DNA of 64,000 nucleotides from Peltaster fructicola (GCA_001592805.2 CP051142.1:3224001-3288000), one strand, 5' to 3'. Shown: positions 45,469-56,638, counted from the first letter of the stretch. The notes: generated from the sequence alone by a model not told the origin. Made by a program: numbers and translations.

Positions 45469-46698
45469 TCACGATCTCTCGAAGACGAACAAAGCCTCGT
45501 CCTTGCCAGCAAAGCTAGGGAGTGGTATTTGACATACCTTACTCCAAGCTGGCATCTCCCTGGCAAACCACTCGGTCAGCAGCTCTTTAAACGCCGTAAA
45601 GCCATTCGCATTCTGCGAGCCAGCTATGATAATGGTCGATCCTTCTGTCATGCGATTAGTATCAGCTCTGAATGACCTCTAACCACTTACTGTACGCTGC
45701 GATGGTGTTGGAAGTGAAGCTCAGTCCAACTTGTGGGTATACCAGCAGTAAGACATGCTCCTTGCCACCAGCGTTCTGCTGCAGCCACTTCACGCCGTCT
45801 GTCTCGGTCGTGTCGCCTATCCACATGGTTCGCCATTCGCTGATACCATTGTCGATAGCTACAACGTCCAGATTCTTCTTGCCATCCTTGGTCCGTCGCA
45901 GCATATACGTCCAGAAGCCGTTGCCACTGCCAATATCTGCGATCGTCCGTCCTTTTGCGACCTGGCGGATGACTTCTAGTGCCTCGTATGATGGACATAC
46001 GCAGCCAAAGTGGTGGAAGATGATCGGCAGGATGGGATGTGAATGATGTACCTTCACTGTTGATTCAGTAGGGCCTGCCCATTCTAAGTTCACATTGGTC
46101 CAGGCCCAGATGTCGAGATATGGATTAATATGGGCCTTACTCTTGGGAACAACAATCTTTCTCTCGGCCGCAACAGGTTGGTACAGTGCATTGAGATGCT
46201 TGGCCACGTCTGATCGGATTGACTCCTTCTTGGCGTTGGACGCCAGACCTTTCAGTGCGTTGACAGTGTTTGTCGTAGCACGAAAGATGTCAGTGTATGC
46301 TGCTATGTCCACTGCCGGTGGTGCGGGTATCTGCAGTGCGTGAGTGATAAGTCATCGCAAAGCAATCGTGCATACCTGCTTGCCTTCGCCGTCCAGGTAC
46401 CACTTGTGAAGACCTCCTTGACCACCAAAGTCTACATACGTCTGAGCTTGTAGCAATGTGACCTCTGCAGTCGCTCGATATCCATATGTGTCGTTGGCCT
46501 CCAGGCCAAAAGATTTGATAATGAACTGTCTCCATTGTTAGAAGAGGTATGCTCGAGGAGATCAGTCTTGTGTACCTTGCGGAAGTTGTTGTCATAAGGC
46601 GGCTTCAACTCTTCTTTGCTCCACGCCTCGAAGAAGGCATCCGGATCGAAAGTCGACGAACCATCTGTTTGTGCTCGTTGTGGTATCGACGGCATCAT
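45469..46698 (-). CDS. SAM-dependent methyltransferase-like protein (362 aa)
   Basis: Four exons: 46576-46698, 46376-46525, 45691-46330 and 45469-45644, with introns of about 45-50 bp. The Rossmann motif I is KGRTIADIGSGNGFWTYMLRR, split here as KGRTIADIGS plus GNGFWTYMLRR, followed by VVAIDNG, as in class I methyltransferases. Later come EHVLLLVYPQVGLSFT and a C-terminal IPLPSFAGKDEALFVFERS. The start (MMPSIPQRAQTDGSSTF) is the first ATG pair before coding-like sequence. Substrate cannot be inferred. All four exon joins keep frame. Confidence 0.78.
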
Positions 46699-46937
46699 GT
46701 GTTGTCGGAAAGTGGCGTCAATTTCAGTCGAAATCGTCAAACAAGCCACACCATTCGCAGCCAAAGTAGTCGGACGAGACACAAAACAGACGCACGCGTG
46801 TAAGGATACGCAGGAACTCTCAGTCGATTTGACGACACCGATCAAGCCTTGTCGAGGAGATAATTATACATTTTCGTCCTCTACGAAGAGTATGGCATGG
46901 TGCTGTCACCAAATTGAGGCTGGGACTACTTGCACTG

Positions 46938-47243
46938 CTAACGATAATCACTTGTGATTGAGTTGCGCACCAGTAGCTTGTGCAATGGAGCCTTCCTCAT
47001 AGCACTGCCCTTCACAACCCGGTCCGCAACCCTAGCCTTGCTCAAGACCATCGTTGCAGTCTGTCCTGGCCATCGAAAAGACGTTAATGCTGGCCTGGCC
47101 CACGCATATTGCCATACTTCAGTGACCAGCTGCCGTGCCCAATCGATACCGCGACTGGCACGGCTAATCACTTCAGTCGGCCAGGTTAGCTTGTGCCGTT
47201 GTTGTCTCGAGCAGCTCTGTGCACCTTGCTCATCTACGCTGCT
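46938..47243 (-). other. Unresolved open segment (about 101 codons, no ATG start)
   Basis: A stop-free minus-strand stretch with coding-like composition (HKLTWPTEVISRASRGIDWA, then VTEVWQYAWARPALTSFRWP). It lacks an upstream ATG in frame and a clear acceptor, and the plus strand is also open here. It may be a 3' exon of a gene I could not assemble, or chance. Confidence 0.25.
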
Positions 47244-47329
47244 TCAGGTTCCGCATAACCTCACTCGGTAATGTAGGGATCTTCCTGCATCTTCTTTGTT
47301 CCAAGACCTCGACCGCGCTTGATGGAGCT

Positions 47330-47629
47330 TCAAACTGGAGATTCGGGATGGTTCTTGCCTAGGTCATGCAGACCTTGCTTCATCTCAAGCTTCCAGTCAT
47401 GATAAATCGTCTCCTTCCACGACCCTCGAAGTGCCTGTTGACCAGAGAGGACAGGTGGGTAAGCGGCCGTAGACGGTGGTTGAAGCGGTGTGTCGCCTCT
47501 TAAATATTTTGTGGCCTCACAAACGTGCACTGTTGGTCCGTAAAGACGTGAGCTCATTGAGAATTCGTGGAGAGGTTCGTCGTAAGCGTCCGATTGTCCT
47601 AGGCTGACATGTTCGAAGTGCTTCTCCAT
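47330..47629 (-). CDS. Possible small protein (99 aa), perhaps interrupted by a stop
   Basis: The frame runs from an ATG at 47629 to a TGA at 47330-47332. The product has an even, globular-type composition (KETIYHDWKLEMKQGLHDLG). Beyond the TGA the same frame stays open for 22 codons (SIKRGRGLGTKKMQEDPYIT...) to a TGA at 47261-47263, and that tail also looks coding. Either the protein ends at 99 residues, or a Trp-to-stop change has split a roughly 122-residue protein. I do not recognise the family. Confidence 0.35.
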   Translation of the reverse strand: MEKHFEHVSLGQSDAYDEPLHEFSMSSRLYGPTVHVCEATKYLRGDTPLQPPSTAAYPPVLSGQQALRGSWKETIYHDWKLEMKQGLHDLGKNHPESPV

Positions 47630-47723
47630 TAACGACGCACCCACCTCAGGGTTAGATCAACGTGCCGTGCTAAGCACGCAACACTGGAAGACTTGACAAT
47701 GTCAGCTATGCATCAACCTCATT

Positions 47724-49283
47724 TCACGTCCGATCAGACGCATAAGGACTCAATCTTCTCAAGCTTGCTCCATAGAACCACAATACTGATGCACCGGGCA
47801 GGCCGATAGCAATGGCTGCTAGTGCGAGCACGCTGTTGCCCTGTGATATCGTCAGTCAATGTTCGTTCCAAGTCGTACCATTCCTTACCCAACCATAGCC
47901 CAAAGCTTTATACATAGCAGGAGCAAAGAGCGGGAAAGCAAACCCTGCTACGCTCCTGGTGACAGCGGTTGCACTTATGGCAGAAGCAGCATATTGCGTG
48001 TATGCGTCGATGGTGTACATCTGGAGTGCAGCAAAACTCATGCCTGCGCCAGCCGAGAAGACTGCCACACCTAGATCGGGCACGATCCAGTGGACATGAT
48101 AAGCTGCACTCCAGCCGTAGATTAAGAGGCCACCAGCGACGATCAAGACTCCGACGAAGAGCAAGGGTATTCGCATCTCGGGATTCCCAGTATTGGTAAC
48201 AGAGCGTGCCTTGAGCCTACCGTATATCCAATCCGATGCCCGCCCACTGATCGCCATGCCCGCGAGAAGTCCTGCTGCGATCGCGAGATAATGCAGGCCG
48301 CTTGTGCTCAGTGATTGTGCATAAACATCGATCCATAGGGCTGCAAAGGTGGATGTCATGAGGTAGCATATGCCATATATGACAGCCATGTAGATAGCCA
48401 AGAATTGTACGATGATCTGAGTACTCAGTAGTCGTAACGGCCTGACAAGTGCCCGAGAGAGCACAGTCGCCAGAGTGCGATCATCAAGTTCAAATTTGGT
48501 CCTCAAGCTTGGGTCGCCGGTCTTCAGACGTAGATCTTTGGCCTTCAGGTAAAGGATTCTAGGAGCGTACGTTTCCTTGAGATACCTGAGAAGTAGCAGC
48601 TCAACAACAACGCCGACTATGACGACTGACCAGAACGACCATCGCCATGTGGAATGCTCCGCAACAAAGCCACCTGCGAGAGGACCCAGAGCTGGACCGA
48701 GCAAGGGAGCAAGACTGTAAAGGGCCACTGCCTTTCCACGTTCCTCAGCCGAGAAGAGATCTCCGATGACACCGCCACCGATAGCTTGAGGTGCACAACC
48801 ACCTAAGCCACTCAAGATTCGAAATGCGATCAGCTCTCCTTCCGATCGTGCAAAGCCGCAAAGGAGGGTAAAGAGCAGAAAGAAGACATTCGCGAGCTGC
48901 AAGATAATCCTTCTTCCATAGAGTTCGCTCATGGGACCTATGATGAACGGTCCGACAATGAAGCTCAGCAAGAACAGAGAGAAGATGAGCTGAAGTGTGA
49001 AGCTCGAATGTATATCTAGATCTTCACCGACCTGAGGCAGAGAGGGTACGACCATCGACAGCGCTATTGGCGTCATGAAGGTAAAAAGAGAGACCAAGGC
49101 TGCTGTGAACCATCGCCGCCTGAACGGCCAGTTCCTTGGATTCGAAGGATCTTCGTCGCCATTCCAAGTAACCTGCAGGCGTCAGATATGACATAAAAGG
49201 TACCAGTGTGACCGTACCAACAGAGGATCGTCAGCTGCTTGGGCGTGTTGAATGACTGAGGTGTTGGGTGCTTTCTCGGCCAT
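47724..49283 (-). CDS. MFS transporter of the DHA1 drug/polyamine type
   Basis: Plasma-membrane type proton antiporter, probably exporting small molecules. Three exons: 49218-49283, 47889-49172 and 47724-47840, with introns of 45 and 48 bp, give 488 residues. The N terminus VTWNGDEDPSNPRNWPFRRRW is the usual cytosolic lead (split: VTWNGDEDPS and NPRNWPFRRRW). GPMSELYGRRIILQLAN is the family loop between spans 2 and 3. ALYSLAPLLGPALGPLAGGF is the antiporter motif. Twelve spans are present once the last exon (GNSVLALAAIAIGLPGASVL) is added. Substrate is unknown. Confidence 0.92.
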
Positions 49284-50017
49284 ACTGCGAATATGTATCA
49301 AGAATCGTGTGCGCAAGCAGCAACATATAAATGTCCAACTAAGCTTTGCGGCGCAGACGCCTCCTGCATGACGGGTCAGCGTCGATAAGAGTCAGACTTT
49401 GATTCATATTGATATCGAGGTTGCACGGCCGACAGCATCGGCCGACACTGACGGCCGTGTCCTCCAGTAGCTTTCAGTTTGTTTTGACGACAGCATGAAG
49501 CAGAAGACCACGACTTCAACGCCATGACCAAGACCACATTGACTAACGCATCAGCAGGAAGGACGAGATGGTCCGCCTCTGGAATGGCCACAACACCAGA
49601 CAATCATAGCAAGGAGAGCAAACCTTTCCTATACTCTTAGATCATCCTTGTCGAAACAGCTCGGCGAGCACAGTCGTTGTCATAACGCGCCTTCGACTGT
49701 GTGCAGTCGTCATCATCAGTCATTGAATGCTCACGAAGGCCTGTGAGCGATCTCAATGACTCTTCTGTGCAAGGAAGTGGAGGTGATGGAGTGACTGTGT
49801 ATCTGCTCCTACTGTCAGGTTTGACCGCTCGCGTGTGCATGGACCATGACTCATGCCATTCTCGGTTCGGGCCTGAGGTGTGAAATTTGTATCCATCTCG
49901 TCATCGCCTAGAAGATCCATGAGCATATTCAGCAGGACGACATCGAGGAGCGGCTTGAACCGCACGTAGAAGCAAGGGCTACCCTTTGCATCTCGAGTCT
50001 TGCCATTTGCAAAAACT
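49284..50017. other. Divergent region between MFS transporter and pirin genes
   Basis: About 730 bp with only short unsupported frames. Shared regulation of the transporter and the pirin is possible but not shown. Confidence 0.4.
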
Positions 50018-50803
50018 ATGGCCATCGCCGCTGCCTTCAAGGTCGAGAAACGACCATGGAACGCTCGAGGACATGCGGACCACGACTGGCTCTACACATT
50101 CCACACCTTCTCCTTCGCCTCCTACTATGATCCCCAATTCGAGAGCTTTGGACCATTGCGTGTCATCAACGAAGATCGTGTCAAAAGAGGCACCGGCTTT
50201 GGTACACACGGTCATGCAGAGTTCCTCATATGGAGCTACATCGTCCAAGGAGAGCTTGAACACAAGGACTCGCTCGGCAATCTTGAGACGTTGAAGCGTG
50301 GTGAAGTTCAATTCACATCGGCTGGTACGGGTATCAGGCATTCGGAGTACAACAGGAACAAGCAGCAGGACTGCCACTTCCTCCAGATCTGGTGCAAGCC
50401 AAATGTTCCAAGGTTGAAGCCAGCATACTACACGAGAAAGTACTCCGATGAGGAGAAGGTCGACAAGTTGGTGCGTATCATAGAGTCAACAGCGAGACAT
50501 GGCGGCGGTCCTGCTGAGAATGATGCCATTCCTGCGCACGCCGATCTAAGCATGGATGCGAGCATACTTTCGCCTGGCAAGGCTGTTGAGCATCAGCTGG
50601 TGAAGGCTGGCAAGCGAAACGTGTATCTACACGTCGTGATGACAGCTCGCGAGCAGCCGCGAGACGGTGCTAAGATCAAGGTTGGAAACGTGCAGCTAGG
50701 AGAAGGAGATGGCGCCTTCGTTACGGACATTGAAGGTCCTCTCGAAGTGATCAATGTGGGCGACCAACCTGCTGAGTTTCTGCTGTTCGACATGGGCGTG
50801 TAG
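50018..50803 (+). CDS. Pirin-family cupin protein
   Basis: Pirins are bicupin iron proteins; some oxidise quercetin, others act in transcription. Single exon, 261 residues from the ATG at 50018. The open frame extends upstream to a TTG only. The metal site is visible as GTHGHAEFLIW (two His) with a third His and the Glu in GIRHSEYN. DHDWLYTFHTFSFASYYDP is the pirin signature. The C-terminal cupin ends DQPAEFLLFDMGV. The family is certain; activity is not. Confidence 0.93.
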   Translation: MAIAAAFKVEKRPWNARGHADHDWLYTFHTFSFASYYDPQFESFGPLRVINEDRVKRGTGFGTHGHAEFLIWSYIVQGELEHKDSLGNLETLKRGEVQFTSAGTGIRHSEYNRNKQQDCHFLQIWCKPNVPRLKPAYYTRKYSDEEKVDKLVRIIESTARHGGGPAENDAIPAHADLSMDASILSPGKAVEHQLVKAGKRNVYLHVVMTAREQPRDGAKIKVGNVQLGEGDGAFVTDIEGPLEVINVGDQPAEFLLFDMGV

Positions 50804-50956
50804 TGCCGGCGTCAGTTGCAGCAATCTCTGCGAAAATGGAAGGAGCGAACCGCGTTCACGTACCTCTCGCTTGAGCTCCTACATCTCAACATCACGAAAC
50901 ACCACCTCTCACACGGTCATCGAATGAAGCACTCCTAACCGAACGAACATTTCACC

Positions 50957-51505
50957 ATGTCTCGCACATTGAGTGTGGAGCTCTGCGGCATCGACGCAGT
51001 TGATAGCTTCGAGGTCTCTGGCACTCCTCAAGACAGCACTGAAGCTGAAATCATCATCGAGGCTGTCATACTACAGAGCCACATCAACCTGGACACCCAT
51101 GAGGTCTTCTTCCACTACGACACCGATGATCAGTGTCTTGTCATGCATATTAGACATCTCTTCAAGGACCTGCCGAAAATCGTCAACGGCATATGCCTGC
51201 ACGCACTTCTCAGGTCGCCAAACACACAGCTAGCCGACGAATCTGGCTTCGTTTTGCGAATTGACGCCTCTCCAGAAGCAAGCAAGAGATGTGACCTTCC
51301 TACAAAGTGCACCTGGGTCGACCCGACAACCCTACTGCCCACTCCGCGAGAGGTTGAAGATGGATATGAAGAATGCACAGCCACTACAGATCCCGTCACT
51401 CCAATACGGCATGAAAGAGTTATTGGACACGGCCCAGTCATCTTCGACAGCGATGACAGCATATTGAGCCACATCTCCGTTGCACCTTGTGGAACACCAC
51501 AGTAG
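50957..51505 (+). CDS. Hypothetical acidic protein (182 aa)
   Basis: Single-exon frame with a good start context (CACCATGTC). The product is acidic (VEDGYEECTATTDPV, DSDDSILSHIS), without a signal peptide or membrane span, and has no motif I recognise. Coding status rests on length, composition and start context. It lies 153 bp after the pirin stop on the same strand. Confidence 0.55.
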   Translation: MSRTLSVELCGIDAVDSFEVSGTPQDSTEAEIIIEAVILQSHINLDTHEVFFHYDTDDQCLVMHIRHLFKDLPKIVNGICLHALLRSPNTQLADESGFVLRIDASPEASKRCDLPTKCTWVDPTTLLPTPREVEDGYEECTATTDPVTPIRHERVIGHGPVIFDSDDSILSHISVAPCGTPQ

Positions 51506-52821
51506 AAGCAAGATAACGGGAGAGAGGTGAATGAATGCGGAACAACGTCGCCATCGAGGACGGCAGCATAAGAGGCGCCTCATGATGAAAAGCATACTCA
51601 TTACTTTGGGACTACAGCACGGTCGAGACTGCGTGTCCAGTCTTCTATATGTCCGTCTCACGTAATGTGAGGCAGGCTAGTCTCGATAAGCATGTACACT
51701 ACGATGCCAGGCATCTGTGGTCGTTCGACAAACTCGCCAGATCACAGACCTTTAGGGCCTGTCAGTAGCAAAGCATCGAAGTAAGTTGTTGCGACTAGCA
51801 GAGTTATCACTCCAAGGTTGCAGTTGAAGCCATAGCGATCGTAAGACGATGATAGAAGAAGCTCTGTCCACCATGGGCGAAGTCCATCTCGCAAACCCGA
51901 TCGTCAGCGCCGGCGCTAGCATTCTTCCTCGCGTGGCTCGTGTTCTGACTAGTGGCAGCTTGTGACAGCTATACAGACACCAAAAGCTCACCAAGTACAG
52001 CTCGCTAGACTACCGGCCCTCACATGATGCCCAAGGAATAGCAGTAGGTTGGAGCAGCATTTCTCCACAAGACTTACACAATGGCAATAGAGATATTTCG
52101 GACAGCAAGTGCTCGCGAAATGAGTGACTTGACACGAGGTTGCGGAGGTTCCATGTTGTCGCTCGTCCAATGTGCCTGGGAGACACTCCTTGGCGCCTGC
52201 GAAGCTCATCTTTACGGCCTCTCGTTCGTCGAACGTCGCAGTGATTTCCGCATGACAACAAGCGTTGGTGACCATCTCTCCGCATCTTTCAACCTCGATG
52301 CCGAAGCCACTTGCGAAGGCTCAATGAGCATGTGTGAGGCTAGCTTGTTTCAGCTTGAGGAGTTCAAATTAGACTTCTGCACTCCAGGTCTGGACATGTG
52401 CTTAGTCGAAGCATAACAGCAGCATGTCGGCAGGTTTACGACTGTATGTGTATCAACCACGACCGCAGTGTACTCGACGCTCGTCAGTGTGTCCAGGCTA
52501 GCTGTCAGAACATCGCAGGAGATGTGCAGTCCTGCTGCTGATGTCTCCGTACCTGTAAAGACTGAGACCCTACTGCAGGTACGGTGTGGGGACGTACCAA
52601 ATGACAGGCGGCTGAGCCAAATAGGCGTCTACTTGGGTACTTCGAACAATAGTCCGTCAAAGCCTCAAAAGTCGACGGCGTCTTGGCTCTGAGACATCTC
52701 GTTGACGATCCTCGGTATGTCAGAGTCGTGGGGATAAGCATAAAAGGCAGCATCTCCTGCTGCTTGTTTGACGACCTGCAGTCAAGTCAATCAACTCAAG
52801 CTCACAACATCCACAATCAAG
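51506..52821. other. 1.3 kb gap with weak candidates
   Basis: An ATG frame at 52081-52416 (111 codons) has no domain and overlaps open frames on the other strand, so I do not call it. A TATA-like element for the next gene is listed separately. Confidence 0.4.
52739..52748 (+). promoter_or_regulatory. TATA-like element upstream of the small secreted protein
   Basis: GCATAAAAGG lies about 80 bp before the ATG at 52822, a suitable core-promoter position. Motif and distance are the only support. Confidence 0.4.
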
Positions 52822-53146
52822 ATGCAGATCCAGGCACTCCTCCTCTCTCTCGCCAGCGTTGTTATCGCTGTGCCAGCACCAGCACCAGTCGCTGAGCCAC
52901 AGTTCAGCCTCTGCTTCGACGATGGTGACTGCCTCTTCAGTGGCGGTGGAAAGCTGAAGTGCTCCAACGGGTGAGTTGCTTTGAGATCTTCATTATGACA
53001 ATACTGACGCTGCCCAAAGTCAGTGTGTGACTCCACCAGCTGGCTCACCAGAAGCTGCACTCGCATCAGCCCTCGCAGGCCTCGGCGCTGGCATCCTCCC
53101 AAGTGGCCTGCCAACAAGCTTCGGAAAGCGTGAGACAGAGCAGTAG
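52822..53146 (+). CDS. Small cysteine-containing secreted protein (91 aa)
   Basis: Two exons, 52822-52970 and 53020-53146, with a 49 bp intron. A signal peptide (MQIQALLLSLASVVIAVPAP) is followed by a compact segment with four Cys (LCFDDGDCLF and KLKCSNGQCVTPP), then an Ala/Gly/Leu-rich helix-like tail. The tail ends GKRETEQ, and the Lys-Arg could be a Kex2 site. Size, secretion signal and even Cys number fit the loose class of fungal effector-like or antimicrobial-like peptides; no homologue is recognised. The intron splits the Cys region, which argues that the exon join is real. Confidence 0.72.
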
Positions 53147-54017
53147 ATGCTCGTGACAATGTGAGTTGTCTCTTTGTGATGTCGAACCACTACTGACAAT
53201 AGTCTAGGCTTCGGGCTCTGGAATCTGTATTATGACAGCAATGATCTGATAGGACTGTTGTAGACGACGCAATGAAGGATCTTCCAATCAATTTGTGCTT
53301 GCTTGTGACCTGTCACCGATCAAATATGCCTCACCTTATACCTTGTGAGAAGCTGTGCCAGATGTGACGTGATTTGCTGGCCAAGAAGGAGTATTCTCCG
53401 AATGCTGCTGCTCTGTCGATCGTGAGAACCATAGACTTGGATCAATTGACGAGTAGTGAAGAGGTGCTTGTGCGATCATTGCTGCCTGTCCAGGCTTAGA
53501 AGCGAGGGGATCTTGGCTCCAGTGCAAAGCCCGTAACATCAGCGCCCAGAAGACAGTTTGCATCCCGTGGGAGCAATGTGTGAGGGTAGCACATGTGAGA
53601 CTGAGGACGTCTGTCCAGTTGGAGATGCTGCACATGACTTACCACTGAATACAGTCTACGGTCGTCCTCGATGATGTAACACAAACTTTTGTTTGCTATG
53701 ATCCGAAGGCAGCCTTATGGGTGTTTGCTTGCCCTTTTGTTGCATGTCGCTGACGTAAGTCGATGAAAAGAGCTACCAAGTGTTCGCAGCTCTTCCAGCA
53801 GCTCGGTTCAGACTGTCGATATGTCGTACAATCATTCGCCTGGTCCGTCGCCCGAGCAGGCAGATCAATCTCCCTCGCCGCGATCGCATAGAAGACGGTC
53901 GGGTTGTAGCAGGGTATAAGCGCTCGACTGTGCTTCTGTAATGTTCATCAATTCTCTTGCTAAGCTCATGTCCATAACTGATACACTGCCAAAATCTTAC
54001 TCGTCCACTGCCACGCA
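53147..54017. other. 870 bp gap, nothing recognised
   Basis: Short frames on both strands (for example 53336-53635 minus) are not supported by domains or splice sites. Confidence 0.45.
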
Positions 54018-54498
54018 ATGGCCTTCCCTCCTTACGCTGAGCTCTATCCAGGACGCTTCGGCGGCAGCTCCGGTAAGCGTTCGCTGTAAGACTCAGCATC
54101 GCTAATAATATTCAGGTGGTATGCAACTCTATGCTCCTCCACCTTGGGGAGGCAGTCGAGGCCTGGATATGCCGCTCGGCTACGAGATGTCAGCACTGGG
54201 TGCGATGATGCCATATAGGGATCGTATGCCCCTGTCAATGCGCTCTGATCCATTTCGATCACCACTGTCTCCCATGTCGATGGCTTTCGACGACATGGAT
54301 CTATATGGGCCTCGCAGACCGCTACTCAGGAGAGGAGAGATGTTCAGACGGCCCTCATACGGTGGACGACTCTTCGACGATGAAGACGATTGGAACGATA
54401 TCGAATGCGATGAGACGTTAGCGCTACTTCTGCGCAAGATGAGTGGTATGCTCCGTGGTAGAGGTGAGCTGCATTCGCGCAGAATGAGGCGCTACTGA
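54018..54498 (+). CDS. Hypothetical Met/Arg/Pro/Gly-rich protein (145 aa)
   Basis: Exons 54018-54072 and 54116-54498 join across a 43 bp intron (GTAAGC donor, CTAAT-like branch site, CAG acceptor). The start is MAFPPYAELYPGRFGG. The protein is rich in Met, Arg and Pro (YRDRMPLSMRSDPFRSP) with an acidic block (DDEDDWNDIECDE) near the C terminus. It looks disordered; no domain is recognised. Coding is supported by splice sites and composition. Confidence 0.5.
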
Positions 54499-55372
54499 TG
54501 ACAGGGAGGCTCTTATAGGCATCCTCGCTCGTGGATGATTTGAGGATGACACTGCAGTGGGATTGCTCGAATTTTGTTACGGCATGGTTGCGGTCTGTCT
54601 GACTGACTGGAGTCTTCAATGATCAGAACTGCATCTGTCGATGTTAGCAGTCGTCAGCAATGCACACTTCATAACAATACCTACCTCATGCTTACGAGCA
54701 TCAAAGGAGCTGAGCAACATATGCAGCGGTAGGTCGGCAGAACAACTCCTGTGTGTGTAGATGATGTGATCACCAAGTGGTCGCAGTAGAGGTCGATGAG
54801 CTCTTGGCCAGCACGTCATGTCACGTGACGGCTGGAATCCATGCAGACAGCATTGGCCTACAGGAGCGCTCTTGTGTTCTCTCTTTGCACTGATGCCGAT
54901 ATTACACACTCATCAAGCTTTCATGTTGTTCTCCGAACGAGCATTACGGTCCAAAGTGCGTTGCATTGAATGCAAGTTCTTTCGTTTGCATCAGTCGCCT
55001 CGAAATTCGAGCTGAAAAGCGGATGACCAAGTGCGCGCAACATATGACCAGATACCTGACGAACGTGGTTGCGAATACGGCGTCGAAGAGGTGTCGTTCG
55101 CTCGGTCATACGAGCCATACCATGTTGTCTGCGTTCGTGTGTTGGTCTGGGTCTTCGATGGCACGAAGGATGAAGCAGATCAGGCACTAATTGATAAGAA
55201 ATCGGCCTTGCCGTTCCAGCCACTCAGTCTTCTATGATGCACTTCATCTCTATTTGCAGAACATAGCATCCTTTGTGCACCGCGCCGGCGCGGGCTACCA
55301 TACTGTGATTGCTTGCTTGCGCTATTTCTGCCATCATCGTACTGCTTTGAAGATAGCAGGTCTAACGCTACA
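54499..55372. other. 870 bp gap upstream of the glycosyltransferase
   Basis: Open frames on both strands near 54921-55237 overlap and neither is preferred. Nothing further is seen. Confidence 0.4.
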
Positions 55373-56638
55373 ATGGACACCACTTCTACGGACTTCAACG
55401 GCACTAAGACAATGTTCTCGAAATATGCTATGCCTGAGGGCATGCTCGAGATCCCAAGAGACCTGCTGGACCTTCGACCCGATGCCGAGATTGACCAGGA
55501 CATCCTGAATCCTCCACCTGTAAGAGATGACAAGAACATCTGGTTTTACTGGCACCAAGGATTCACCAAAATGCATCCTTATACACAACGTAACGTCAGA
55601 GCCTACTTTCGTCGACTGGTACCCTTAGGATGGGTCATTCGAGTTGTCGATCGTATACCAGAATCACCTCTCAATATTGACCAGTTCCTCCAAGTGAACG
55701 ATGCAAAGATCTTTCCGAAGGCATACATCGACGGCTCACTCACAGGCACATACGCAATTCAACATTGCTCAGACCTAGTCCGCTTCCCGCTCTTGCTCAA
55801 GTATGGCGGAGTGTACACTGATGTTGGTTTCCTCCAGATTGGTGACCTGGATCGTCTATGGAAAGAGACAATCGACAATCCGCGTTCGCCCTACGAAGTC
55901 ATGTCGTACAACGGCGGCAATGATGACGAATACTGCTTGATGAACTACTTCCTGGCTGCCAAAAGGAACAATCCTCTATTCGAAAGATGTCACCGCCTCT
56001 TTCTAGCTCTCTGGAATGCTGATGGTGGACAGTTGGAAACAACTGGCATGCACAAGAGCCCTCTTCTGCATGGTGTTCCTCTTATGGGCGGCGAGTTTGG
56101 CTATGAAGACAACGGCAGAACCTATTCACCAAAAGAGACATCAGAAATCCTGACTGATTACATTATCCAAGGTCAAGCCACAAGGATGGTGATGAGCATG
56201 GAGGATCCTGATGACGCCTGGGATGGGCCACGATATACCGTCGAGCATGTCTTTGCTATCGAGTATATGGAAGGCTCTCAACTGATCAATGAGATGACCA
56301 GCTGGGACGGCAACGAAGCATTTCGTCTCATGTCACTGTCCTTACCGTCGATCGGCCAGACTGAGACTCCTGATCAGTCAACTGCGAGACACATTGTTGA
56401 ACAATGTCTTTCGCGAAGCTTCGGCTTCAAACTCGCCACTGGCCTCATCTTGAAAGTGCTCGGTGAGACTCTCAGCTCTAACTGGCGTCGGCATGCTGGA
56501 TCGGACGATATAGAAGGCACATACGCTCACTGGCTCAGATATGGCATGCTATATTGGACTCAAAAGGATCTACCAATGCCAATCACCTACAAGCACATCA
56601 AACCACTCAGGATTGGACCTCTGACTGGTACTAACTGA
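55373..56638 (+). CDS. Capsule-synthesis-like glycosyltransferase (421 aa)
   Basis: Resembles the capsular-polysaccharide-synthesis type of GT-A sugar transferase, related to GT32. Single exon from the ATG at 55373; upstream codons reach only a TTG. IWFYWHQGFTKMHP and HCSDLVRFPLLLKYGGVY are the family blocks. The usual DxD-like site reads YTDVGFLQIGDLDR, with Gly where a second Asp is often found. No N-terminal membrane anchor is evident, which is unusual for a Golgi enzyme. Substrate and cellular location are unknown. Confidence 0.8.
   Translation: MDTTSTDFNGTKTMFSKYAMPEGMLEIPRDLLDLRPDAEIDQDILNPPPVRDDKNIWFYWHQGFTKMHPYTQRNVRAYFRRLVPLGWVIRVVDRIPESPLNIDQFLQVNDAKIFPKAYIDGSLTGTYAIQHCSDLVRFPLLLKYGGVYTDVGFLQIGDLDRLWKETIDNPRSPYEVMSYNGGNDDEYCLMNYFLAAKRNNPLFERCHRLFLALWNADGGQLETTGMHKSPLLHGVPLMGGEFGYEDNGRTYSPKETSEILTDYIIQGQATRMVMSMEDPDDAWDGPRYTVEHVFAIEYMEGSQLINEMTSWDGNEAFRLMSLSLPSIGQTETPDQSTARHIVEQCLSRSFGFKLATGLILKVLGETLSSNWRRHAGSDDIEGTYAHWLRYGMLYWTQKDLPMPITYKHIKPLRIGPLTGTN

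Noticed and set aside
52081-52416. 111-codon ATG frame, Cys-containing
   Set aside because: No signal peptide, domain or splice support; overlapping frames on the other strand are equally open.
54921-55237. Overlapping open frames on both strands
   Set aside because: Neither has a proper start and splice context, and they overlap each other.
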